Below, one piece after another: positions 50,711-63,704 of a stretch of DNA of 64,000 nt (position 1 is the first letter of the stretch; the number at the start of each line of letters is the position of its first letter). The position numbers were made by a program, and so were the translations under genes. A model generated the notes under the pieces. It was not told the DNA's origin and made no database searches. It was given only the letters and a program-made list of their open reading frames with translations. Source of the stretch: Zeus faber (Eukaryota > Chordata > Actinopteri > Zeiformes > Zeidae); NCBI GenBank assembly GCA_960531495.1, contig OY482854.1, positions 14,516,808 to 14,580,807 on the forward strand, written 5' to 3'.

Positions 50711-50780
50711 TTTTTGCTGCTGTAACAATGTAAATTTACCCGGTGTGGGACTAATAAACGTTTATCTCATCTTATCTCAT
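50711..50780 (+). mobile_element. LINE 3' end fragment with TTATC tail
   Basis: TTTTTGCTGCTGTAACAATG followed by GTGTGGGACTAATAAACG and TTATCTCATC repeats. It is the same family as the inverted fragment at 37,744. Confidence 0.65.
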
Positions 50781-50865
50781 ACAGTATATTATAAATTATT
50801 ATAAGTATATTATAGATGAATGCAATTCATTCAAATTAAAGAAGGTGCTGCACAGCGTGTGGATG

Positions 50866-50918
<53 letters not shown>

Positions 50919-51208
50919 CGGAAGACTGAGGCACAACTCCAGCCCGTCTTAATATGTACAGGGGTCCAAAGTTGAAAAGTGAACACAGCCTGGTGCTTTC
51001 CCCCCACCGTAAAGCCACCGCCCCACTTCCTCATGCCCGCAACCCTTACCGTCCAGGGACGGATCGGTCGGCGGTGAGAGCAGAGAGGCGCGGTCACCTG
51101 AACAGGCTGGAGCTCGACTGAAGTGAGTGTTCCAAAAAAAGGATATTCAAAATTAAATAAATGAATAAATAGATAGATAAATAGATAAATAAATAAATAA
51201 ATAAATAG

Positions 51209-54094
51209 ATGGCTGTGGTTCACAAGAGGAGGGCCGCGATCACAGCCCTGCCGCTTTACCACTCTGGACCCCTGCTGAAGAAATACACCGAAAAGAAGGT
51301 GACGACACGGGAGGGAGGGAGGGGGCTCGATAGCGTCCTGGCAGTGCTGTACTCAATTATAAGTTTAAAAAAATATATATAATAATAATAGATAAAAATG
51401 TTGTGTTGGGTCAGGACTTCAAGAAGTATTTTGCGGAGCTCCGCGGATCTTCGCTCTTCCTGTATGAAGATGACATGCAGGAGACGGTAAGGGAACCGCT
51501 CGCTCGTTGTGCATCTCGCTTCGACCTATGGGACGTTGAGAGTTAACGCCGGTTGCCCAACGTGGGGATGAGAGAGGATAAAGCACCTTGAACCAGAGGC
51601 GGGGAAAACCCGGTTTCAGAAAGCAGAATAATAATATCATATATAATTGCACATTCCTTTGCGGTATTTCAGGACATGATGGAGATGGGATTCGAGTGTC
51701 ACTGATTCTCTTTTTTTCCTCGCCAGTACACAGAGCAGCTGGACCTGCTCGGGCTGAAGTGCATGCTCACAGGTTCCCCAAGTCGGGGGAGGCGGGCGGT
51801 CGTCTTCACCCTCCGCCTGCACCGGGATGAGGTGCAGCTCAAGGTCAAACATCACGTTTTTCTGTGTTTTCTCGCCGCTGGTGAATTCATGTTTCATCCA
51901 ATCTTCACCAAGATGTCAGGGGTTCCTCATCATTGATCATCCCGTGGGTTACAGCACACTGGTGCCCTTGCATGGATTTTGAGTTGGAGCTCCCTTGGCT
52001 CCCAACTTGATAAAGTTAGGGGTCTGTTTTTTTGTTTTTTTTTAAGTAAATAACAACTGGCGGAAGAGTGGAAACAAAGCGTGTTGTTTTGCTGTTTGCT
52101 CAGATGGACAACCCTGCGGCGGCGGATGTGTGGAGGGGCTTCATCATGACTGTAGCGAGGGTACGTTCAGTCGGGTTATTCCATCAGCCCAGCTCCTCTC
52201 TTGCTCTATCTACCAGCTGTAAACATGGAAACTAGTATTAAACTTATATCATTTATTTTTGAAGCACGGTGTAATAATAATAATAATAATAATAATAATC
52301 ATAATAAGTACTGTTTTTTCGTTTTTTTTCTAAAATTATGACGGAAAACTGCAATATGCCTCTTGTACCCGCTCAAAGACGATATTATTCATCAACATTG
52401 GACACCGTCCCTCAGGCTCCTCCCTTAATAATTTGACCACTTATGGTTTCTGAGGTCAGAATCCTATAAAAACATCATAAAGAATAAGGTCATGTACGGC
52501 AAAAATGCAGTAAAATTATAATTCATGATCAGGGTGGTGTATTTATTGGCGCACACCGTTTATACATAATTATGATCATATTGGGCATAGCTCCTGAAAT
52601 TCTTGTATTGTGCTGGAATCCCCGTCTACCTGCAGAAGGCGATCCCCAGCAACCTGGGGCTGCTCCCGGGCCAGATGCTGAGGCTGGAGGAGGTGCTGGT
52701 CCAGGAGAACGAGAGACGAGCTCCCACTGCGACCCTTCCGCCACTCCCGCCCCGTCCCTCCTTCCTCACCTCCACCTCGTGTCCTCCGTCAAAAGACAAA
52801 CACGCCTCTGAGATGCCTGCGTCAGTCTGAGTGTCCTTTTCATGCACTGTCCCATTCCCTCTATCTATCTATTGACATACGCACCTAGCCATCCATCCAT
52901 CCATCCATCTACATGTGCATGTTTATGTGGCTGACTGTGGCAGTTTCTCCCTACCACGCACCACCCAAGTAGCGTTTCCTGGGTTTCTATCTGCAGTTGT
53001 TTCTACACCATGACTCGTCAGGAAGCAGAGCAGATGTTGGAGGAGAACCCAGAGTGCGGCAACGTCGTCCTCCGTCCCTCCAGCCTGGCCAACAACTACG
53101 CCCTGACTGTCAGAGTGATCCACCCCACAAGGTCCGCACCGCGACCACCACCACCACCACCACCAACCCCACCCCCGGGCTGCACTACTGGCTTCCAAAC
53201 AGAGTGGCATCTCATTGACATGACATTTTGTTTCAGAGACAGTAGCGGTGACCTCCTCTTCCTATTCCATTTCAGGGGAACCCTCATGAGGAACTTCAGG
53301 GTGGCCGCCGTGGAGGAAGGGTTTATCATTGAACTGGATACACCGGTAAGTACAGTAGAACAAGCTGCTTATGCTCATTTACACATGGACAAACCGGATA
53401 ATCCCCTCAACATCTAATATCCCCTCTCTTGGCTCTTGATTATGAGAGGAATGCATTAACAGGATCAATTTCCCGCAGGAACTGCAGGCCGCCAAAGGCA
53501 CCACTGCAGCGCATTTGACAATTAAAAAAAACCCCAAAGACTTGACATAAATGTGACCAAAATTTGTTTAAATTCTGTGAACATCCTCGGAATAACTACT
53601 AATCTGCGAGTCTGCACGCCTATCTCCTTTTTCTTTCCCCTCGTCTAGGTATCAGCAGCCTCGTTGGATGAGGTTCTTCAATGCTTCTTTCAGCTGACAG
53701 CATTTCGTCTTTATCCCTTCAACAAGTCACAGCCCTACAGCACTCGCATCGGTGAGCGTGGGACCGGGTCCTTGCTTACACATGAGCTTTGAACCGGAGT
53801 AGGACAGTGCAATCGATATACAGCACGCTCATTCCAGTGTTTGTTTGTGTGTGTGTGTGTGTTTTGACAGATCTGTCGCCAGCACCCGAGTACATCACCA
53901 TCTCCTCCACAACACCCAGACTGGTCCCGAGGGCTCAAGTGGCGCCCATGGTCCAGTCACAGCCCGAGGAGAGGGACGCGTCTCCCCCGAGCAAGGAGGC
54001 TGAAGGCGACTACATAGTGCCCGATGAGGACGAGCCAAAGCCAGGTGTGTGTGGAAAAAAAGGCATGACGGCAACCAAGGAAACGCATCTGTGA
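51209..54094 (+). CDS. STAP-family PH-SH2 signal-transducing adaptor (STAP1/STAP2-like)
   Basis: Exons: 51209-51298, 51415-51486, 51727-51843, 52104-52160, 52636-52820, 52997-53131, 53276-53345, 53649-53751, 53871-54094. Phases agree, giving 350 residues. The PH domain spans about 12-112 (ITALPLYHSGPLLKK, FAELRGSSLFLYE, EVQLK, VWRGFIMTV). LLPGQMLRLEEVL follows, then a Pro/Thr-rich linker. The SH2 domain spans about 175-275 with the phosphotyrosine-binding Arg200 in VVLRPSS. The tail has tyrosines in EYITI (Y284) and DYIVP (Y324). The PH half resembles STAP1. NPECGN, SLDEV and the long tail resemble STAP2, so I leave the paralogue open. Family role: cytoplasmic adaptor in cytokine and B-cell kinase signalling. 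The ATG follows an in-frame TAG next to an ATAA microsatellite. The last exon either reads through to TGA or splices at G|GTGTGT (54045) to an exon I did not find. A poly(A) signal lies at about 54698. Confidence 0.9.
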
Positions 54095-54589
54095 CCAGAA
54101 CTCCAAAGCAGTGGACCATCAGGTCCCGTCCCGGGAATCGGCGCCTGATACAAGGCGTCCTGTGCAGAAACATCTGAGCCGCCAGCCCGCAGGGAGTGCG
54201 CTGATAAGATACCGTCGGAAATAATGTCATTTGTAATGTGAAGCACGTCACTTTTCAATTTTGGTCAAGCTTACAATAGTAATCTGTATCAATTGGTAGC
54301 ACTTGTGGTGCTGATGCACCATTTAATCCCGTGTCAAAATCTCAACAGCATGGCGAAGCGCATGACCCAGATTTAATGTATGACACAGATTTTAGTTTGT
54401 ATTTGATAGGATTTTGACTGAACATCATCAGCATCAGTTGATGCATGTATAAAAAATATGGACACACACAAAGTAGACATCGGTTACGCTGGTGTGATAC
54501 GCATAATTTGGTTGAAAACGTGGCAACCGCGGGTAATCTTTTTCTGCCAAATGAGAAAGAAAATGCCTATCTTGTGGCATGTGTGAGTG

Positions 54590-54606
54590 TGTGTGTATAT
54601 ACATAT

Positions 54607-54646
<40 letters not shown>
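54590..54646. repeat. (GT)/(CA)/(TA) composite microsatellite
   Basis: TGTG, then ACAC, then a TATA run. It lies in the probable 3' UTR of the STAP gene. Confidence 0.9.
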
Positions 54647-54647
<1 letters not shown>

Positions 54648-54785
54648 ATCTCAGTATTAATCAACCTTAGAAGAGCTTTTCTGTATCTTCAGGTGAATAA
54701 AATCAATTTTGGACAGACAGTGTGATTCTTTAACAAATGAATGTATTTAACTGTAAGTTGCAGTCAAAAAGTCAATAAAGATAAG

Positions 54786-54998
54786 GTGTGCAGGCTGGGT
54801 TAGTCTCAAAGACCAAGTGAATGTGGGTTTGAGTCCCGCCATGTTTTAGTGTGTTTTCAACCTGCACTTTATCCTGTTAACTGATTTTATTCTGGGGTTT
54901 TTTTGGTTTGTTTTAAGTCTCTTATTTCAATGATTTCAGTTGTTTGTATTGCCCCTGTCCATGAGATGTGCTATCCAAATAAACCTGCCATTGCCTAA
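54786..54998 (+). mobile_element. tRNA-related SINE fragment
   Basis: It has a B-box-like GGTTTGAGTCC (54,826-54,836) and ends in GTGCTATCCAAATAAACCTG, then CCATTGCC, an L2-type fish SINE tail. The A box is unclear. Confidence 0.5.
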
Positions 54999-55585
54999 AG
55001 TTGGCTTCTGTGTATAAAGATGAATAGCCTAAAAAATATAAAAAAAATAAATGGAAACAATTATTCAGGATCATATTTTATTCCCCACCCCTCACACTGA
55101 AATTGGCCAACATAAATCTGCTTCAAATATTATTTTTCATTCATTTATTACATTATAATATATTTATTTTTAATTTCATATCATTATCGGCAAGTTTATA
55201 TATTATGTTTTAAGTTTACGGATCATTATGTGTAAAGTTTAAGGTTCATTTATCACTCAGTAAAAGACAGCAGGATTGTGAAAAAAAATAGATATATAGA
55301 AGAAAAACAAAGACTTCCTTTTTCCCCCCCATTCCTATTAGTGTATCTGTTACAACCCGTTATTCCTCCCAGTCCCGCTCACTCCGTGACCAGTCAACAA
55401 TGGTTACACACACTATCTGGTAGCAGCCTTTGTGAGAAAGAGAAACAAATTCAAATCCAATATAATAAATAAACATATCGGGATAAAAACAAAAAAAGAA
55501 AAGAACATCCAAATCCAAATAAATTAACAGGGTTGTTCCGCCAGCCGTGACCCGCATCCACACTGTAGCAGTCGTCACGGCAACA
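54999..55585. other. Intergenic and probable ankrd13d 3' UTR
   Basis: AT-rich DNA between two convergent genes. A minus-strand AATAAA is present near 55,143. No exon is seen. Confidence 0.4.
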
Positions 55586-56140
55586 TCACTTCTCTGTGAG
55601 CGACAGCTGAAGGATCCTCTCGAGCTCCTCCTCTTCCTCCTTTTGCTTCCTGTGATCAGAATGGAAGTTAGGGAGATGCTCGCGGGAGGATTGAACACCG
55701 GCTGTACCATCGCTCATTAACCCCACGCCGCAATAACGGCATTAAAATCCTTAAAAAAAAGCAACCTTGTTGTGTGGGAGGAGGGGGGAGCGGGGAGTTG
55801 ACTGAATGGTTTTGAAGCTGAAGAACATGTTTTAATACTCCGCTTGTTTCAGAGAGAGATCATTTTCCACAATGTCGCTTTAGATCATATTTGTTTTAAA
55901 AAACACTTCATGACTTTTACTGAGTTTTTTTTACTGACTCTTACTGGGTTTTTATTATTATAACGCATTTAATTTATAAATCGATTTTCTTTCAAACTCC
56001 AAGCTTTGTACAACTAAGTAAAAATACGCATAAAAAGGAGATCAGGTAGATATAAAATATATTAAAAAAAAATTATAAATATAAATATTAAATATATATA
56101 TACACACACACACACACACATATATATACATACATACATA

Positions 56141-56189
<49 letters not shown>

Positions 56190-58599
56190 TAAAAATATAA
56201 AAATTCTAGAAAAGTTACAAAAGCTAAAAAATAACCAAATAAATAATAATGTATAATAAATAAAGTTTAAGCAATGTTATCAGAAGAAACGCAAAAGATG
56301 TGGAATGTAAAATCAGACATATTAAGGTTTGTAGTGGGCATTTTCCAAGATTTCAGCGAATACCACCAAACACTGGTACTCTGGAAGGGAGTATTAGGAT
56401 GCAGTATTGATTGTTAAAATCCATAAAGCACAACTCCTGATTGGTTGGATTTCTCAGGCAGCGCCCCCTACGGCTCAGAGTAACGCCCACTTAACTGCTT
56501 CAACTCATTTCAGCTAGGAAATGCTTTTCAAGAGTTAACGTCAGTTGAAATTACAAGGGGGTGTGTTCTATGATGCGCTGGCCACGGCCATCCGGCGGAA
56601 CCCCGCCCACTTTCTGAGCACCCCCCCCCAAAATAAAACAAAAAACAAAGAGGAGGCGAGAGAAAGTGACTCCTCCGGGTTTCGAGGCTCTTGGAACTGG
56701 ACTGGACCGTCCCTCCCAGCGTCTCCTCACCTGTCCATCTCCTCCTGCTCCCTGCACGACAGCTCCATGGCGAGCCGCAGCTGCTCGTCGAAGCTCGAGG
56801 CGGCGCCCTCGTCTCCCGCCGGCCGCGGCTCGGCCACCGCGCTGTAGGACGGCGGGGGGGCGGCGGCGGGCTCCAGCGGAGAGACGGGGGAGGGGGCCGG
56901 CTCTCCCGGGGAGCCGTCCTCTCTGCCGGCCAAGGAGATGGACAGCGACTCCTGGATCGCCCTGCCGCAGACGACACAGCGCGAGGGGCGGGGGATTTTA
57001 GATGTGGATGAAGGAGCGGGGACGTAGCGTTACCAAGGAGCAACGGTCAACTGGTGAGAAACCTCTAAACGGTAAAAACCAACTTTGGTCAAATTAACTT
57101 TGACATTTTTTTATTTGTTATTATGTAAGCGCGGATATCTTGGACGGAAATCTCTGCTCGAGGACTTCTAATTCGCTGGAGCAAAAGACAGGAGTCGAAT
57201 GGCGCTATATATCTCGAGACATCCAATCAGATTCATCCTTTTCGGCCGCGTCTCCCGCAAATCAGACACGACGCCAAATCGCCCGTGAGACCTCGCGAGC
57301 TCCACCACGTCTCCGGGACACAATCGCAGGTTTGATCTCATCTCATCTTCGCCAATTACCGCTTTGCAACCTCCGAGTAACAGCCCTGCTCCTGTGGGGG
57401 CGCGAGGGCTACAGACCGCGCCATAATGACATTCTGTGGGAGGACTTCATTTTAAGCCAGGCTAAGCCGCACTAAGCCACCGACGGAGGCTGACGGAGGA
57501 CGATTCCTTCTCACTTGGCAGAGGCCACAGACCCAATTTGACCCAAAACGACTCCCCGTTAATAATCCGATGCTCATGTGGACGCAGAGGTTCAGAGATA
57601 TTGTTAAGTTGTACTTAAAGATGCACATGGGCACCAACGATAATATTCCTACTGACGCCTTGAGCTGACTGAGGGTTGAGAGAGTCTCACCTCTCCAGCT
57701 GCGAGTCTTCCTCGTACAGGGGAGACTGAGACACTGGACGACTGTTGGTCAGAGCCTCCCAGATGGTCACCTGGACACGCAGACGCACACGCGTGCACAC
57801 ACACACACACACACACACATTCACACACACACATACACACACACACACACACGCGAAAATGACTCAACCAGGAGGAAATGCTGGTATGTACAACGGCGAT
57901 GCCAATGGCATTTATTTAAAATCCAAAGTGGGATGAATCAGCGGCGCTCTGACCTGGTCGCTCTCTGTGCCGGCATCCAGGAGGCTCTGCTGGATGGCGA
58001 ACTGCAGCAGGTTGTCGTCCTCGTCCCGCATGGGCTCGCTGCGCCCGGGACCCAGCGTGGTGTAGTCCTCCGGCGGCTCGAACACCGAGGGGTCCACCTC
58101 GCAGTGGAGCGGGGGCGGCGCCGCCTGGCCTGCGGGGTGAAGGCGCACGGCGTAGAGCGGGGGGTTTCCAACGTTTTCTCCTTAAAAGACCCCTTAAATG
58201 ATTCACTCCGATCAAACCCAACCCCCCTCTCTCTATTTAAAAACTGAGATTGTCATTTTTTTTCCCCGCAGATGTTTTGGATTTAATTGGTTTTATTTTT
58301 CTAGTAGCGAAAGTGAGGATTCTAGGGCGTACAATACATTGATTAGAACGTGTGTGTGTGTGTGTGTGTGTGTGTAGTTACCGGCCTCAGTCGAGCCCTC
58401 TGGCGTGTGGACGGTGATGGAGCTGACCGGCTCGTCGCACCCACACAAGTTGCTGAAGGTGACTCTGGCATTCAACACGTGGAACAGGGGGATCTCTGCA
58501 GGACAGAACAACACGTCATCACACGTCACGCACAGACCACCAGGCACGTTCCCCAAACAGGGGAGAAAAAAAAATAAACCAATGCATTTAAAAAAATAA

Positions 58600-58653
<54 letters not shown>

Positions 58654-61600
58654 AAAAAAAAAAAGCATCACACATCTACCACCTTCCCCATTATTCCCCA
58701 AAACAAAAGCTCTAGTCCAGTGGTTCTCAACTGGTCTAACCTCTATTTTTCCACAACCTAAACCTGATCTAAGATTTGAACCATTGTAATGCACTCCTCC
58801 ACAATGCTTGTTCTTTGGCTTTGCTCTGCTTGAGTCAAGCAGTGTCTTTAAAGATCCGTGCGATGAGGTGATGACAGCCACCCTCCGCGGTTTGAGACGG
58901 TGTTTCAAAATAAAAGCGCAGAAGTTGAAATTTCGCACACTTCGCGCAAGAACGTGATCCGCCCCTGTATGGCAAACCCCCTCCTGACGCGCTGCCACAA
59001 AAAATTACAAATAAAAATTCAAAAATAAAAAGCAGCCTGACCACAGGTTCTCCATTCCAAGTCCGCCACTACCACCAATATCAGGGGTTCTCCACCCCCC
59101 CCCCCGTACCCACCTATCTTGACGGGGAATCCCGGCGGGAGGCGCAGGGTGATGAAGTCCCTCAGCTTGGCGAAGTGGGCGTTGGAGATGGCCATGAGGT
59201 CGATGATGGGCGTCACCTGCTCGGCCAGAGACAGAGGGTGGGCCTCGCTCAACCACAGCGTGGCCTTGAACCTGGGAGGGAGGGAGGGAGGGAGAGGGAC
59301 CGAGTATAATGTGCCGCTCGCTAGTTGTTGTCGCAGGGCGGCGCGAGATCGACAAAAATCAAGTATCACAATATATTTATCTTTTCATTACTACCTCGAT
59401 ATCGATAATTTGAGGATATTTTGGGGGTGGCGAGTGGTGCGTTCATACAATTTTTACACACAATAAATAGCTGCGAAACAATAACAATTATTAGTAATGT
59501 AGATATCACGATGGAAGTTATTATTAAGTTATTAATAATTACGATTATTTCATATGGATTAGAAGCTATAACGGTCTATGGGTTCCGGAAATTGCATTAC
59601 TTCACCGTAACATGTAACCAGGAAGACATACTGAATTGTTGGCAATGCCGCTTTGGAGTACGCTTGTCAGCACCTCAATGATCTGCAACACTTCCCACGT
59701 TGTGTTTTATCGCTAAACCTTAGCTTTAATTGGGGTTTTTTTCTTCCCCCCCCACAGTGACACGGTACCTCTGGACCTTGCTGGTGAGCTCCACCGGCCG
59801 CCCGATGTCCCGGCCATTCAGGTTGAACTCCGGGTCGAAGTATTCCTCGGCCGTTATGGCCGTGGGGTTGTGGGGGCTGGCGCACTGCGACACGTTGCTC
59901 TGGGAGAGGACGACACACGCGGATGAAACCCAGTCACCGGTGGGTCCACACACACCCAGACACTCAGGCAAGCCGCCGCGGGGACACTCACCCCGTTGTG
60001 AGCGTTGTGCTGCTCGGCGATCCCCAGGAAGGACTGCAGCGGCGTCTTGGACCCTGAGTGGGAACAGGCGGCGGAGACGGGGGGGGGGGAGTCATCTGTC
60101 TGTGCGTGTATTTTACAGTTTACTGGTTAAGAAACAAGGCGCCGCGTTCGCCCGTGAGCTTCACCTTTGCTCCTCGACTTGTCCTGGTCCGACAGATGCT
60201 CCGTCCGGGATCTGGTCACCAGCTCCACATTGGTAGCACTGTAAACCTAGCCCCCAAAGCGGACAAAGGAAAGGCCCATCAGATCGTTTCATACGTGTTG
60301 AACTTCGCTCAGAGCACATAGCGGGGACGAGATCAAATTGGTGAGTCATGACGATTTTGGTTGACCATTACGAGACCGACTTTGACACAATCCCCACTTT
60401 GTAGGGCATCTTGTATTATCAAGGCATGTGGCGTTTGTTACCTCAAACGATTGAGAAAAATAAAGGATTAATAAGCTGTGATGAATGCTCCCTCTGACCC
60501 GAGGCCTCCACGAGCACTGACCTTGGCTTCGTAGCCGCTGACCACTTCGCTCTTCTCAGAACGCCAGCCCCAGATCCCAGACTTATTCCTAAAGGGGAGA
60601 GTTTGGGCGGAGTAGAGGTTATTAGCACACACACACGCACAACCGCACGCGCACACACACACACACACACACACACAGTAAGTTATGATTGGAATGCTAT
60701 TGGACAAACATGCAAGCAAATGTGAGTAACTTTTGTGAGTGTGAGTGTAAGACCAAAAAAAATCACACGCACTAGATGTGTTAAACTCTGTTCAGTGATT
60801 TTGGAAGGAAAAAAAACCCAAAACGATTACAAAAAAAAATAAAATAAGTTGCACATTTATCGTTCTGAAACACAAGTAGGGCTGAGTACCCTCAGAAAGA
60901 CTTCAGGAGAGGAATACAGATTACTAGGTCATATACGGCTTTTAAATAAAGACGTTTCAGCCTAGTTAAAAAAAAAAAAAAAAAAGCCTCTTATAACAAA
61001 AAATATTTTTACTATTTAAGCATCATTTTTTGGCAAGAAAAGCCACAAACAGTTTAGATGATGGATAATATTAATGAAACGCCGCTATTAATTTATCTTT
61101 AGCCAGCCCCCAAATGAGGTTCAAGTTTCCCGCGTGGACGGGTCCCCGGCGCAGAGCGGCCCGTCTCACCTTTCGAAGGCGATGTTGCGCGTGTTGAGGT
61201 GCGTGGAGACGATGGGCGACGTCAGCCTCTGGGCCGTGTTCTCCTGCGAGGGCTGCATGGCCGCCAGCAGCGAGGGGGCGTCGCGCGGCGAGAGCACCAG
61301 CGGCTCCGTGTACACCACCTGCTTGTCGTGGTCCACCTCCATCACCACGGCGCCGTCATCTGCTCGCGATGAGGGGGCCGCGCGTGACAGTTAAAGGGGG
61401 CTACGAAAAGTGTTCATTGCGATGACACTCAAACCCCGACCCCACCCCACCCCTCCACGGGTGTATCCGGATATTGATAATTGGCAGATATTTTGGGGAT
61501 GACTGTCGGTGCTTTCATCAGATATGACCACTGAAAAAAATGTCCTTGGGAAATAGGATTTACGCGGAACCGGTTCAATGTTAGGGTCTTGCACGAGAGA

Positions 61601-63704
61601 CCACAGGGTGGAAGCAGAGAGGCGCTCTGGTCGCTCCAGACAGGAGACACACAGGGAGGGGGAACCTGTCTTAAATACACTTTAGTCCTTAAATACAGAG
61701 CGACGCTTGACTTACTGTGAGCTGCGGAAATAAAACCGGCCCAAACAGTCTCCGGACTTCCGCCGTCAAAATCTCCCCTTTAAAAAGCCCTCTCCGACTC
61801 CAACCCTTTCCCAGATTTATACCGAGCGTAATGAAAATAACATCACGGGAGTTAGCCCGCTCAAGGAACAGGCGACTCTCTGCGGGAACCTCCCAGACTC
61901 GCTAAACAAATGCACGGCGGGTGTGTCGTTGCGTACCTCCGCCCTTGAAAATGTAGCTGCGCCGGCCCTTGAGCCAGGTCATGTGCTCGAAGCCCAGGAG
62001 GGTGGTGTCCACGCGGAGGCACGAGCCGCTCTTCCAGACCCTGTACACGTCGCTGGGACACACCTTCGACACCAGCGGCACTGGAGGAGTGGAACGCCGG
62101 CCGTGGGTGGATGTCGGGGCGTAGACATCAGGAGAGAGAGAGAGCGAGGGACAGAGAGAAACAGAGAGCAAATTGTATGGAATGTGATAGTGCGACAGCC
62201 CCAAGCGACGGTGGTTTCTCTGGGAGCTGTCAATTTGTACGGTGCTGCAAATGATGTGAAATACACCCACCTTAAAAGGGTTAATACCGCGGCTTGTCAG
62301 CATTGAATCGGAAAAAGCAAAGCTATGCCACCAGTCGAGAACTCATTCCTACAATTCTCTGTTTCTGGGAACAGGGCAATCAGGCTTTTTAATAGGCTGG
62401 GCTAACGTAAGGCCGATGTACGCTCTGGCACCGCCCGTACAGACGACTGGAGAATCCCAAGTCCATTTCCCGGCAAAAGAGCGATGTCTTCGCGGACAGA
62501 AAACATAATAGTATGCTACCTCAGACGGCCGGGATTTGCGGTCGTAGTAAATTTTCTCCCCTCCTCACCTCACCTTCTGCGATCTCGGTATGCCCTTATT
62601 TGGAGTTCCACATAATTCCCACATGAGTTGAGAAGAAAGATTTAAAAATAAATCAAACTGACCCCAACTGGTGAACTCCCACTTCATCTCCACATAAAAG
62701 TCCTGCGCCTGTTGAGACAGTGAATCACCGTCACATGAGAGAATAAACCTGAAGCCTTCATAATGAAAACAACGTTGTGTCATGATGCAGGTGATGGAGA
62801 TGTGGTGCCGGTGATGACGATGTGATACTGGTGAGGAAGATATGATGCGGGTGATGATGATGATGATGATGTGATGCAGGTGATTAAGATGTGAGGCGGG
62901 TGGTGATGTTATGATGAAGACGTGACGCGGTGATGAAGATATGACGCCGGTAACGAAGATGTGATGCGGGTGATGATGATATGATGCAGGTGATGAAGAT
63001 GTGAGGAAGCTGTGATGCAGCGGATGAAGATGTGATGAGGGCGCCAGAGGTCTTCACGCCAAGCGGCCCGGACCGGAGCGTGTGTCGAACACCATGTCAT
63101 GTCTTGCACACGCTCCGATGGTCCTCTCCCATCTCCGATCCCCCCCATGGAACCACTTCCCACTGGTACCTGTCTCAGTTTGCTGAGCAGTTCCGGGATG
63201 CCCGCCAGTCTCTCGGTGGCCCGCTTGAAGTCTCTGTACTGAAGCACCAACTGGACCAGCTCCGGGTCACCGGTGCTCACCGCCTCCTGCAAAACTAAAA
63301 GAAAAACAAAACAAAAAAAAAACACACACACGTCCAGATTTGACCGATTGAAATCGTCCAACACACTCCTGGTCTGACATCGGAGCACCCACTGGTCCAG
63401 CTCTGTGCGTTGCAGTAGGTCGGGTCGGCTGAGTGCCGGAGCAGCACCCGGGTGGACTCCAGGTGACCCAGGCACACGGCCAGCTCCAGCGGGGTGCGAC
63501 CCCGAGGGTCCGGGCGCTCCACGTCGTGCTGCGGGACAAAAGAGCACGGGACGAAACCCGGCGGTGAGAACAAGGAGCCCGCGGGGACCCGCGTCCGAAC
63601 CGTCGGACGGTCGTCGCATTTACCTGGTTCTTCTGCAGCTCCCGGTCCAGCTCCAGGTACTGGTTGTTCCAGACCAGGGCGTGCAGGGGGACGGGGAGCG
63701 CCAT
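55586..63704 (-). CDS. ankrd13d: Ankyrin repeat domain-containing protein 13D
   Basis: Sixteen exons (minus, high to low): 63624-63704, 63393-63528, 63170-63294, 62663-62708, 61937-62080, 61170-61359, 60522-60588, 60165-60246, 59992-60053, 59769-59899, 59114-59271, 58382-58495, 57954-58129, 57691-57770, 56731-56961, 55586-55649. All phases agree, giving 628 residues. Ankyrin repeats occupy about 8-110 ([15 protein letters not shown]). The GPCR-chaperone-like core follows ([58 protein letters not shown]). Four ubiquitin-interacting motifs lie at about 483-497, 528-541, 588-603 and 617-628. [23 protein letters not shown] and [12 protein letters not shown] match 13D better than 13A/B/C. Family role: a membrane-associated protein binding K63-linked ubiquitin on endocytosed receptors such as EGFR. 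It is convergent with the STAP gene. Intron minisatellite at 62.8 kb. Nothing looks broken. Confidence 0.95.
56101..56190. repeat. (CA)n/(TA)n/(CATA)n composite microsatellite
   Basis: CA runs alternate with TATA and ACAT units in the last ankrd13d intron. Confidence 0.95.
57797..57851. repeat. (CA)n microsatellite
   Basis: CA repeat with TTCAC and TACAC interruptions, next to the ankrd13d exon ending at 57,770. Confidence 0.9.
58600..58664. repeat. (AAT)n with poly(A)
   Basis: About 14 AAT/ATA triplets pass into a 22-base A run in an ankrd13d intron. Confidence 0.95.
58713..58990. mobile_element. hAT terminal fragment
   Basis: It begins with CAGTGGTTCTCAACTGGTC, a classic hAT (Charlie-like) end. 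The matching right end and target duplication were not seen, so the element is probably truncated. The right boundary is a guess. Confidence 0.45.
60632..60676. repeat. (CA)n microsatellite
   Basis: CA repeat with GCAC interruptions, about 45 bases beyond the ankrd13d exon ending at 60,588. Confidence 0.9.
62785..63030. repeat. GATGATG-type minisatellite in an ankrd13d intron
   Basis: Imperfect units built from GTGATGCGGGTGATGATGAT and GAAGATGTGA repeat for about 240 bases between exons 62663-62708 and 63170-63294. Confidence 0.85.

Larger units (their letters stand above)
49498..51208. other. Intergenic DNA between the RING-membrane and STAP genes
   Basis: It holds a LINE tail fragment (49,673-49,745), a GT run with GC units (50,126-50,174), a hAT-like terminus CAGTGGTTCCCAAACG at 50,297, a second LINE 3' end (50,711-50,780), a GT run (50,870-50,917) and an ATAA tetranucleotide run (about 51,150-51,205) touching the STAP start codon. 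Confidence 0.6.

Noticed and set aside
56528-57043. Minus- and plus-strand frames of 100-171 codons
   Set aside because: They are alternate-frame shadows of the penultimate ankrd13d exon and its flanks.
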